Assembly (NCBI RefSeq): GCF_023228165.1
Contig: NZ_JALOBS010000016.1
Coordinates: 57,330 to 121,329 of the forward strand
Direction: 5' to 3'
DNA: 64,000 nucleotides
Source: Methylomonas sp.
GTDB lineage: Bacteria > Pseudomonadota > Gammaproteobacteria > Methylococcales > Methylomonadaceae
The position numbers and the translations under genes were made by a program. Numbering within the stretch: the first letter of the stretch is position 1; each line of letters opens with the position of its first letter. Positions 56,933 through 64,000 of the stretch are shown here, in pieces. The notes beneath the pieces are model-generated. The model ran no database searches, had not been told where the DNA came from, and saw nothing but the letters and a program-made list of their open reading frames with translations.

Positions 56933-58393
56933 CTAATTCTTCCCTACCAGCTGTTTCAGCCTGTCACCCATTTCATGCAAGTCCCGGGCGGCAATTTCGG
57001 CTTGCCGGGTGCCGGCCATGTTCTGGGCGCTGGCCTGTTTGATGTTTTCCATGGCCAGCGCCACCTGATCCATGCCCACCATCTGTTGCTGACTGGAAGC
57101 GGCGATCTGCAGCGCCGCCCGTGCCGCCGCCGAGATGTTGTCCGCCAGCAAACGGATGGCGTCACCCGCCGCCGCCGACTCCTGCACGCCCGCTTCCACC
57201 GCCTTGCCGTTTAGGTCGGTGGCCATCACAGCCGCTGTGGTGGCTTTCTGGATGTCGCTCAGGATTGCGCGCACCTGGGCAGTGGCCTGCTTGGACTGCT
57301 GGGCCAAACTCTTGATTTCCTGCGCTACCACGGTGAAGCCCTTGCCTTGCTCACCGGCCTTGGCCGCCTCGATAGCGGCATTGACCGCCAGCAGGTTGGA
57401 TTGCTCGGCGAGGTCGTTGACGCTGGCGATTATCTCACCGATGGCCTGGCTCTGTTCGCTCAAGCGGGCGATGGCGTCGGCAGTGGCGGCGGTCTGTGCC
57501 CGAATACCGCCCATGCCATCGATCATCCGCTCCAACGCTTGCTGGCCGACCTGCACGGCTTGCGCAGTCTGCTGGGCGCTCTCGGAGACGTATCCGGCCT
57601 TCTGGCTGGCCAGCAGTACCGTCTGTTTTACTTCTTCCACCGTCGCGGTGGTCTCGCTCACGGCCGATGCGGTTTCCGCGGAGCCCGACGCCACTTGCGC
57701 CGTTGTGGTCAGAATTTCGCTGGAACTGGTGGCGAGCTGGTTGATGGTCTCGCGTAATTGGCGGTTGATGATGCGGGTGGTAAAAAACGCCAGAACTCCG
57801 CCTGTAATAATGACCGCCAACAGTAGCTGAGATGACAGAATCACCGCATGCCGGCCTGTTTCATTGGCTTCACTCATGTAGGATTGCGCTTTTTTTTCCG
57901 CGAAATCGCCCACTTCGGCCATTCCATGGTTAATTTGTGCGGTATAGGGGGTAAGTTCCTGCACGACAAATTGATCGGCTTTTTGGTAGTCCTCATTCAC
58001 TAACAAATCGATTACTTCTCCCAGACGCCGCCGCCATTCCTCTACCAGGCCCTGCAGTTTGATGATATCGGATTTGTTACCTAAAAATCGCGCGTTGACC
58101 AAATCGAGGTTTTGCTCGATTTGTTTATCAAGTGTTTCGATCTCTTTGCGGGTTTCTTCTAGCGTGGAGGGCGACCTGGAGAGTAGTTGGTTGCGTATTT
58201 TGATTTGAATGTACTTAATGTCCGCATCGGCTTGCGATAGGCTGCGTGTTACTGTAAATGGATGAAAATGAAGGTTGTGCGTGGTATCCACCAAAGCTTG
58301 CATACTTTTGATGCCGGCGATGCCCATAATCGTTGTCAGCAGCAGCACGCCGGCAAAGCCAGCGCTCATACGTCTTCCAATTGTCCATTGCAT
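56933..58393 (-). CDS. Methyl-accepting chemotaxis protein (4HB type sensor)
   Basis: A 486-residue MCP. An N-terminal membrane helix, a helical periplasmic sensor of about 160 residues (4HB_MCP-like; LSQADADIKYIQIKIRNQ segment), a second membrane helix near 190-210, then a short linker and the signalling hairpin with tip NLLAVNAAIEAAKAGEQGKGF. HAMP is not obvious. The signalling domain is nearly identical to that of the next MCP gene over most of its length, indicating tandem duplication with replacement of the sensor. Confidence 0.93.
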   Translation of the reverse strand: MQWTIGRRMSAGFAGVLLLTTIMGIAGIKSMQALVDTTHNLHFHPFTVTRSLSQADADIKYIQIKIRNQLLSRSPSTLEETRKEIETLDKQIEQNLDLVNARFLGNKSDIIKLQGLVEEWRRRLGEVIDLLVNEDYQKADQFVVQELTPYTAQINHGMAEVGDFAEKKAQSYMSEANETGRHAVILSSQLLLAVIITGGVLAFFTTRIINRQLRETINQLATSSSEILTTTAQVASGSAETASAVSETTATVEEVKQTVLLASQKAGYVSESAQQTAQAVQVGQQALERMIDGMGGIRAQTAATADAIARLSEQSQAIGEIIASVNDLAEQSNLLAVNAAIEAAKAGEQGKGFTVVAQEIKSLAQQSKQATAQVRAILSDIQKATTAAVMATDLNGKAVEAGVQESAAAGDAIRLLADNISAAARAALQIAASSQQQMVGMDQVALAMENIKQASAQNMAGTRQAEIAARDLHEMGDRLKQLVGKN

Positions 58394-58435
58394 GTTGTGC
58401 CCTCTATGCTGATTTATCTATTGCGATACAGTAGG

Positions 58436-60163
58436 TCAGAGCTTGTACTGCTCTACCATCTGTTTGAGTTTGACGCCAAGTTCGTGCAAGCTATGTGCGG
58501 CGGTTTCGGCCTGCCGGGTGCCGGCCATATTCTGGCTGCTGGCCTGCTTGATGTTGTCCATCGCCATCGCCACCTGGTCCATGCCCACCATTTGCTGTTG
58601 ACTGGAAGCGGCGATCTGCAGCGCGGCTTGCGCCGCCGCGGAGATGTTGTCCGCCAGTAACTGGATGGCGGCACCCGCCGCCGCCGACTGCTGTACCCCC
58701 GCTTCCACCGCCTTGCCGTTCAGGTCGGTGGCCATTACCGCCGCGGTGGTGGCTTTCTGGATGTCGCTCAGGATCGCGCGCACCTGGCTAGTGGCCTGTT
58801 TGGACTGTAAGGCCAGGCTCTTGATCTCCTGCGCCACCACGCCGAAGCCCTTGCCCTGTTCGCCGACCTTGGCCGCTTCGATGGCTGCGTTGACCGCCAA
58901 CAGGTTGGATTGCTCGGCGAGGTCGTTGACAGTGGCGATGATTTCTCCTATGGCCTGGCTCTGCTCGCTCAAGCGGGCGATGCTATCGGCGGTGGCGGCG
59001 GTCTGTGCCCGGATGTGTCCCATGCCGTCGATCATCTGCTCCAATGCCCGTTGCCCGCTCTGTCCGGCTTGCGCCATTTGTTGCGCGTTTTCTGAAACGT
59101 TCTTGGCCTTCTGGCTGGCCATCCGCACCGTCTGCTTGACTTCCTCCACCGTCGCCGTAGTCTCGCTCACCGCCGTCGCCGTTTCCGCGGAGCTCGACGC
59201 TGCCTGGGTGGTGGTCGCCAGAATCTGGCTGGCGGCAGACGTCAGGACATTGACGTTTTCAAGCATTTCCCGGGTGAGTTCGCGTAAATTGTTTACCATA
59301 ACGGCAAAGGCATTTCCCAAGGTATCCTGCGCCGATTGCGGTTTTACCTGAACCCTGAGGTCGCCCGCGGCAATCTGTGTGGCGATGCTGGCCATTTCGC
59401 GCAGCGATCCAAGCATCAGCGAAAAAGCCCGCAACAGCGTCCCGATTTCGTCGGTTCGCTGGTTGGCGGCAATCGGAGTGGACACGTCGCCGGAAGCAAT
59501 GCGATCGGCGATCTCCGTCATGTCCTTGAGTGGCCTGGAAATATGCCGGGTGAGCAACAGACCCAGTAGAATCACCAAGCCACTGGCCGACAAGGTTGCT
59601 AAGAGGGTGGAGTGGGTTGTGAAATCCGCACTAGCCCTAGCCTCTGCTTCGCGGTGCTTCAAATATTCTTTTTCTTGGTCGGCTATTTCCCGAAGGGCTA
59701 TGCGTAAGTCGTCCATGAGTTTTTTGCCGAGATCCGATAGCACCACGGTATTTGCCGCTTCCAGCCCCTTGTTGCGACGCAGGTCTATGGTTTCCTTGAG
59801 TTCATTCAGCTTGTCGGCGATCAGAGGCCCGATTGCCTCCAGACGTTGCTGCTGGCTCTGATTGTCCTGGGTGAGTTGTTTGAGTTCCTGAATCTGTTTG
59901 TCCACTTTGCCTACCGCCGTCCGATAGGGGGCCAGATAGCGTTCTTCGCCAGTGATCAGGTAGCCGCGCTGGCCGGTTTCAGCATCCTTGAGTGTTGAAA
60001 GCAGTTCCGCCAGCTTGCCGAGCACTTGGTGGGAGTGGGTTAACCATTGCGCGGAATCGATGAGTTTTAAGGTATTTTGGTAGGAAATGCCGCCGACAAC
60101 CATCAGAACCAGCAAAACGGAAAGAAACCCCATCCACAGTTTAGAACCGATCGATATTTTCAT
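58436..60163 (-). CDS. Methyl-accepting chemotaxis protein with CHASE3 sensor (WspA-like)
   Basis: A 575-residue MCP. Start ATG at 60163 has AAAGGAG; an upstream in-frame start at 60238 is unlikely. The N-terminal periplasmic CHASE3 domain (about 30-170) shows the LKDAETGQRGYLITGEERYL signature. A second membrane helix near 190 is followed by HAMP (RPLKDMTEIADRIASGD) and a second HAMP-like segment, then the signalling domain (tip NLLAVNAAIEAAKVGEQGKGF). No C-terminal pentapeptide for CheR tethering is present, matching WspA-type receptors. Confidence 0.93.
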   Translation of the reverse strand: MKISIGSKLWMGFLSVLLVLMVVGGISYQNTLKLIDSAQWLTHSHQVLGKLAELLSTLKDAETGQRGYLITGEERYLAPYRTAVGKVDKQIQELKQLTQDNQSQQQRLEAIGPLIADKLNELKETIDLRRNKGLEAANTVVLSDLGKKLMDDLRIALREIADQEKEYLKHREAEARASADFTTHSTLLATLSASGLVILLGLLLTRHISRPLKDMTEIADRIASGDVSTPIAANQRTDEIGTLLRAFSLMLGSLREMASIATQIAAGDLRVQVKPQSAQDTLGNAFAVMVNNLRELTREMLENVNVLTSAASQILATTTQAASSSAETATAVSETTATVEEVKQTVRMASQKAKNVSENAQQMAQAGQSGQRALEQMIDGMGHIRAQTAATADSIARLSEQSQAIGEIIATVNDLAEQSNLLAVNAAIEAAKVGEQGKGFGVVAQEIKSLALQSKQATSQVRAILSDIQKATTAAVMATDLNGKAVEAGVQQSAAAGAAIQLLADNISAAAQAALQIAASSQQQMVGMDQVAMAMDNIKQASSQNMAGTRQAETAAHSLHELGVKLKQMVEQYKL

Positions 60164-60221
60164 ATCATTGTCTCCTTTTTCATAATGGGTTCCGGGTATC
60201 GAATCAGACATGCTGTTGTGC

Positions 60222-60806
60222 CTATTCGACATCTTCATGTACTACTATCCGGGCGTCCGCCAGTAGTTTCGCGGCATCCAGGATCACCAGTCGCTCCTTC
60301 GTGACCCCTTTCAGATAATCCTCGCGGATGCCGGTGAGAGTCGGCAAGCTGGGCTGAATGGTCTGCAGCGGGATATGACGCACGTCCACGATGGTGTCGG
60401 CCAGGATGCCGAACACCAAATCACCGTCGGACAAAATGATGACCTTGTTCAGGTCGGTCAAGCCGTTTGCCGGCAAATCGAAGAATTGCTTGATGTCGAT
60501 TACCGACACTATTTGTCCGCGCACGTTAACGATGCCGGCCACAAACGCTGGGGTGCAGGGCAGTGGGGTGAGGTCCTTCAAGGGATAGACCTCGCGCACA
60601 TGGACGGTCTCGATGGCGTAGGTCTCGTAGGCCAGGGTAAAGGTTACCACCTCGATCCGTTCCGTTAGCGCTTCTGCCGCAGATTCTTGTGCCAGTTCAT
60701 GGGCCCTTGCCTTGAGAATGTCGGGCCAATGCTCTGGCAATCCGCTAGCAGTCGTTACGGCCGCATCCGCGGTTTTTCTGCTGGATATGACGTCCGGGTT
60801 TTTCAT
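60222..60806 (-). CDS. cheW: CheW-type coupling protein (WspD-like)
   Basis: A 194-residue CheW. I chose the ATG at 60806, behind GGAGCTC, over an in-frame start at 60902. A 55-residue N-terminal extension with acidic and helical character precedes the CheW fold (VTFTLAYETYAIETVHVREVYPLK, TPLPCTPAFVAGIVNVRGQIVSVIDIKQF). It links MCPs to CheA. It overlaps cheR by 4 bases. Confidence 0.92.
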   Translation of the reverse strand: MKNPDVISSRKTADAAVTTASGLPEHWPDILKARAHELAQESAAEALTERIEVVTFTLAYETYAIETVHVREVYPLKDLTPLPCTPAFVAGIVNVRGQIVSVIDIKQFFDLPANGLTDLNKVIILSDGDLVFGILADTIVDVRHIPLQTIQPSLPTLTGIREDYLKGVTKERLVILDAAKLLADARIVVHEDVE

Positions 60807-62299
60807 GTGGCGAGCTCCTGATCGGACATGCTGCGAATGATTTCTGCCATGCGGCCTACCGTCATGCCCTCCGACTCCGGCAGGATTTCCTCGGGCGGGC
60901 ATGCCTTGAGCAGTAACAGTGTATTTTGAAAATGTTTGTCGGCCTGCTTGTGCTTGCCTTGTTGTCGACAGAGATTGCCTAGGCAGAAATGGGCGAGTAC
61001 AAAATTCGGTTCCAGGTACAGCGTGCGGCGAAGTTCCTGCATGCCGTCGTCCGTTTGGCCCTGTTCCAGTAATACGACGGCCATCAGATAATGCCCAACC
61101 GGGTCGATTCTATTGTCTGCGATTGCCCGCATGCACCATTGCTGCGCAGTAACCAGGTCGCCCCGGTTAGCGTGGATTTTGGCGAGCAGGTGCATCGCCT
61201 GGGCTTGGTGCCGCCGGCTGTTGGCAGCTGTTGCGGCTTGCGCCGCCGCTTCGTCGTAGCGCCCTTGCAGGTAAAGCGCCAGGGCCAATTGATAATCCGA
61301 CTGGGGCGGTTCGGGCGGCGGTATTTTGGCCGCGCTTTCCAGCGGCGGCCGCCTGGGTAACGCTGAGGTAATGGCGCTGGCGGATGTCTGATCGCTACGC
61401 TGGGACTGGACGAACGCTTCCGGCGTCGTGCTGCTCGCGGTGCCGGACGCGTTCTTGCGATGCAGTATGGCGCCGGGAAAATAAACGGTTTCCATGGAAG
61501 CCGGCATCGCCTGCGGGACATCGGTGGGGCTGGTCACCAGCCAGCCGCCGTCGACCAGCGACAGGCTGTGTCTGTGTATTACCCGGGCGGCCAGCGTGGG
61601 TTGAAAATACATCAGCACATTACGACAGAAGATGATGTCGATGGCGTTGGTATGGTTGGTTAAAGAGGGATAGTGGTCTTCCATCAGGTTGAGATAGGCA
61701 AAGGTCACCATTTGCCTCACCGCAGGAAGGATTTCGTAGCGTCCTTTTGCCGTTTGGCGGAAATAGTCGGTTTTTAGCCAGTCGGGGGCGTTGCGGAACG
61801 ACCAATCGTTATAGACGGCGGATTCAGCTTTGGCCAAGGCCTGCGGATTGATGTCGGTGGCCAGGATGTCGATGCGCCATTGTTTGAAATCGGGAATCAT
61901 CCGTTGCAACAGAATAGCTAGCGAATAGGCTTCCTCACCGCTGGCACAGCCCGCACTCCAAAATCTAAGCACTCGACCTGTCTGTCGGCGGGAGCGGATC
62001 ACGACCGGGAGAATCCGAGTCTGTAGTGCGTCGAAAACTTGAGGGTCGCGGAAGAAATAGGTTTCCCCCACGGTCAGATGGCGGGCCAAAATTTCGATCC
62101 GGCGCCGATCCAGCGGAGTCGACAGCAGCCATTGCATGCAGTCCCCGGCGTCTTGCCGATCGAATTCCTGCGCCGCTGCCTCGATCCCGCGCTGCAGGTC
62201 GCACCAACGTTCCGGCGGGAAGTGCAGTCCTATTTGTTGGGCGAGGAATTCGCTGAAATGCTGCAGCAAGGGCTGCTGTCGGGTGGCTAGCGCATCCAT
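60803..62299 (-). CDS. cheR: MCP methyltransferase CheR with TPR tail (WspC-like)
   Basis: A 498-residue protein: CheR methyltransferase (residues 1-280; TVGETYFFRDPQVF, FWSAGCASGEEAYSLA with the SAM loop, and IIFCRNVLMYF) and C-terminal TPR units (about 350-470; LALYLQGRYDEAAAQAATAA, YLEPNFVLAHFCLGNL). TPR-tailed CheR enzymes do not need receptor pentapeptides, in line with the MCPs here. It uses SAM to methylate MCP glutamates. Confidence 0.95.
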   Translation of the reverse strand: MDALATRQQPLLQHFSEFLAQQIGLHFPPERWCDLQRGIEAAAQEFDRQDAGDCMQWLLSTPLDRRRIEILARHLTVGETYFFRDPQVFDALQTRILPVVIRSRRQTGRVLRFWSAGCASGEEAYSLAILLQRMIPDFKQWRIDILATDINPQALAKAESAVYNDWSFRNAPDWLKTDYFRQTAKGRYEILPAVRQMVTFAYLNLMEDHYPSLTNHTNAIDIIFCRNVLMYFQPTLAARVIHRHSLSLVDGGWLVTSPTDVPQAMPASMETVYFPGAILHRKNASGTASSTTPEAFVQSQRSDQTSASAITSALPRRPPLESAAKIPPPEPPQSDYQLALALYLQGRYDEAAAQAATAANSRRHQAQAMHLLAKIHANRGDLVTAQQWCMRAIADNRIDPVGHYLMAVVLLEQGQTDDGMQELRRTLYLEPNFVLAHFCLGNLCRQQGKHKQADKHFQNTLLLLKACPPEEILPESEGMTVGRMAEIIRSMSDQELAT

Positions 62300-62301
62300 G
62301 G

Positions 62302-62748
62302 TTAGTCGAGTTGCAGGGCGCGGTCTAGCGCGGCGGCTTCTTCTAGTGAAAGAAACCGCTTCAGGTCGTGGATCAGGATTATGCCGTCCTCAAGCCGGGC
62401 CACGCCTGCGACGTGCTCTATGCCGGGCACGATATTACCCGTCTCGGTGACGGCTTTCGGGGCGCATTCGATTACTCCTGCGACGTGGTCAACCAACACC
62501 ACCAGCCGGCGGCCGGCGGCTTGAGCGACGATTAGTTGGTGGTCCGGCGTCAATTTTTTCTCCGGCAAGCGGAAGCGGCGTCGAATATCGACAACCGGCA
62601 ACACGACACCCTTTACGTTGACGATACCCAGAACGATATCCGGCGCCCGCGGCAATGGCGTGATGGCAACGGCACGATATACCTTTTCCACCATGGAAAG
62701 CTCCAGGGCGCAGTTCCTATCATCTAATGTAAAGACCAGTAGCAACAT
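62302..62748 (-). CDS. cheW: CheW-type coupling protein (WspB-like), first gene of the operon
   Basis: A 148-residue CheW. I prefer the ATG at 62748 (MLLLVFTLDD) to a TTG at 62799, as the fold begins there. It contains the pattern PLPRAPDIVLGIVNVKGVVLPVVDIRRRF and ends HDLKRFLSLEEAAALDRAL. It heads the chemosensory operon; the promoter lies to the right of it but cannot be picked out by eye. Confidence 0.93.
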   Translation of the reverse strand: MLLLVFTLDDRNCALELSMVEKVYRAVAITPLPRAPDIVLGIVNVKGVVLPVVDIRRRFRLPEKKLTPDHQLIVAQAAGRRLVVLVDHVAGVIECAPKAVTETGNIVPGIEHVAGVARLEDGIILIHDLKRFLSLEEAAALDRALQLD

Positions 62749-63611
62749 CTCTTTTTCGTGCCTTTGGCGCGGTGAGTTGGCTCCAAGTATAGTTGGCAAT
62801 AACCGCCAAGTTAAGTTAGGGTAACAAATTTTATCTCGGCTCTAGGCGTCTGGCCGAATCGCTGCAACCACCTTCAACCTGATTGCTTGGGCGCCTGGAT
62901 TACCCGAAATTTGGAGAAACGATGCCAATCGCAGATTGCCATCCAGGCCGTATAAAAGTGAAATAGTCGGCGTTTAAACGGATTCAGCTCCAATAAAACC
63001 AGCGGGTAAACCCAATTGGTGAACGTTTCTGAATGGGTGGTTTTTTCCGGTTTACCGATAAATCAGGCCAAAAGCTGCCTGTTAGCCATGGTAAGAGGGC
63101 TAACCAATAATAACTGGCCATCAGGTCGGCATTGCTTCCATCAGGGTAGTCCTTTCCAACAAATTCATTACTATTTTGAGGTTTTAGGCCGGCACAGGCT
63201 AATTCCTTAGCGAATGCCAAAACCGAGCAAGAAAACTGTGCTGGAAAGTCTGCCGTCAAATCGGGAGAACTGCGCGATTCTAAGAGAAGAACCTTTAATC
63301 TGCGCGAGAACGCCGTTGCGTTTCAACGGGAATTGAATGGGCCGGTGCAAATCAAGGCGAACCGGTATCTCAGGTTGTGGGGCGAATTTAAGCGATCTAG
63401 ACCAGCAAAGATAGTGCAACAAAGGCTAGAATTGCTCACGATGCCGCTTGAGAGAGCCTTTGATCTTCGTCTCATGGACGCAACAGAGAAAGCTAAGTGA
63501 TTGCATGTTAATCCGATGCGCGGCATAACTAGCGGCATCGAACCCATTGTTGTCACGACGCAGGGTTTTTTGCTTATAAACTTAACAAGTTTCGTAACCA
63601 ATCGAATTCAT
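62749..63611. other. Intergenic region right of the chemosensory operon
   Basis: About 860 bp with no gene I can support. Open frames on both strands are short and lack recognisable products. It must hold the promoter for the minus-strand chemosensory operon. The right part probably belongs to the scar of an integrated element that ends at the tRNA fragment. Confidence 0.5.
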
Positions 63612-63656
63612 TGGTCGGGACGGCGGGATTCGAACCCACGACCCCTTGTCCCCCAG
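63612..63656 (-). tRNA. 3' half of tRNA-Pro(GGG), an attachment-site remnant
   Basis: Read on the minus strand, the sequence gives the anticodon loop CTGGGGG (anticodon GGG), stem strand ACAAG, variable loop, T arm GTGGG TTCGAAT CCCGC and an acceptor end CGTCCCGA then CCA. The 5' half is absent: upstream of the loop the sequence does not pair. This is the usual product of integrase-mediated insertion at a tRNA anticodon loop or T arm, so I read it as an att site, not a working tRNA. Confidence 0.8.
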
Positions 63657-63817
63657 AAAAGTAAATGTTTATCCCACGCAGTTCCATAACGTCCAATCAC
63701 TCAATTATAATCAATAAGTTAGGTTATTTTGTTGTCCCAGGCTGTCCCACATGATTTAATAAAAGCGCATAAATTTGTTGTACCGACTGTTGTACCGAGA
63801 AACTAGACAGGTGAATT

Positions 63818-63922
63818 ATGGCGCTGAATAAATTAACCGATATGGAATACAAAAATCTTAAGGCTACAGACAAAGTACGCATGGTGCAAAACGGCGTGCA
63901 AAACTTTCCAGGGTCCTGGGTA
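63818..63922 (+). pseudogene. N-terminal remnant of a P4-type integrase
   Basis: A 34-codon frame starting MALNKLTDMEYKNLKATDKV, the usual start of P4-type (DUF4102) tyrosine integrases, then losing similarity and ending at TAA 63920-63922. A full integrase has about 400 residues. It lies 160 bp from the tRNA fragment, as expected for an integrase at an island border. Nothing more is recognised to the window end. Confidence 0.6.
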
Positions 63923-64000
63923 AAAGAGCGTTGAAAAGTTTCCACCCCAGGTAGTTCAATGACCGGCTTTTTGCCGGAGAAACCTGGAGTGATAAAAATG

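Noticed and set aside
63207..63601. Minus-strand open frames of 70-90 codons near the right end
   Set aside because: No recognisable motif and they overlap sequence with stops in related frames; treated as noncoding.
63612..63656. A complete tRNA-Pro gene
   Set aside because: The 5' half does not pair with the 3' half; only the portion from the anticodon loop onward is present.

Overview
The window looks like chromosome from a gammaproteobacterial methanotroph of the Methylomonas/Methylobacter type. That is an inference from three things: a group 1 [NiFe] uptake hydrogenase cluster in the order known from such bacteria, gammaproteobacterial housekeeping genes (htpX, DUF2835, nudF, sbcCD), and many short GC-rich palindromes. 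No 16S rRNA or methane monooxygenase gene is present to settle it.

Layout. (1) 292-9853, minus strand: hydrogenase operon hupS-L-small HupE-like gene-C-D-F-G-H-I-J-K-hypA-hypB. It makes a Tat-exported membrane-bound uptake hydrogenase with its cytochrome b, protease and maturation chaperones. A 212-bp hairpin-rich repeat sits between hupG and hupH and a related copy lies beyond hypB. (2) 10713-14437: DUF2835, htpX, a sorbosone-dehydrogenase-like protein, nudF and an atypical LuxR-type regulator. (3) 14578-24760: a decayed type I-F CRISPR-Cas locus (cas1, a cas2-3 with one amber codon, a stub resembling cas7fv, a three-repeat array). Between cas genes and array lie a VapBC-like toxin-antitoxin pair, an IS1595-family transposase and an AT-rich cassette of four genes (Mrr-like membrane module, NERD nuclease, SEC-C protein, possible pPIWI-associated nuclease) that looks like defence cargo.

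(4) 24969-32609: an RND efflux operon (outer membrane factor, adaptor, permease) followed by its own OmpR/HisKA two-component system, with a dyad operator upstream. (5) 32806-40199: ion and pH homeostasis genes (NhaD antiporter, DUF389 protein, HdeD-like protein, P3A proton ATPase). (6) 40809-46775: a putative M35-like metallopeptidase and sbcD-sbcC.

(7) 47578-62748: a REC-HD-GYP protein on the plus strand, then a long minus-strand chemosensory operon cheW-cheR(TPR)-cheW-mcp-mcp-cheA(REC)-cheB-hybrid kinase-REC-EAL. Its content matches the Wsp surface-sensing system, but the outputs encoded here are c-di-GMP phosphodiesterases rather than a GGDEF cyclase. (8) 63612-63922: a 3' tRNA-Pro(GGG) fragment and an integrase start remnant, marking the edge of an integrated element.

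The most unusual parts are the Wsp-like pathway with phosphodiesterase output, the defence cargo inside the broken I-F locus, and the 212-bp element whose hairpin shows compensatory changes between its two copies.
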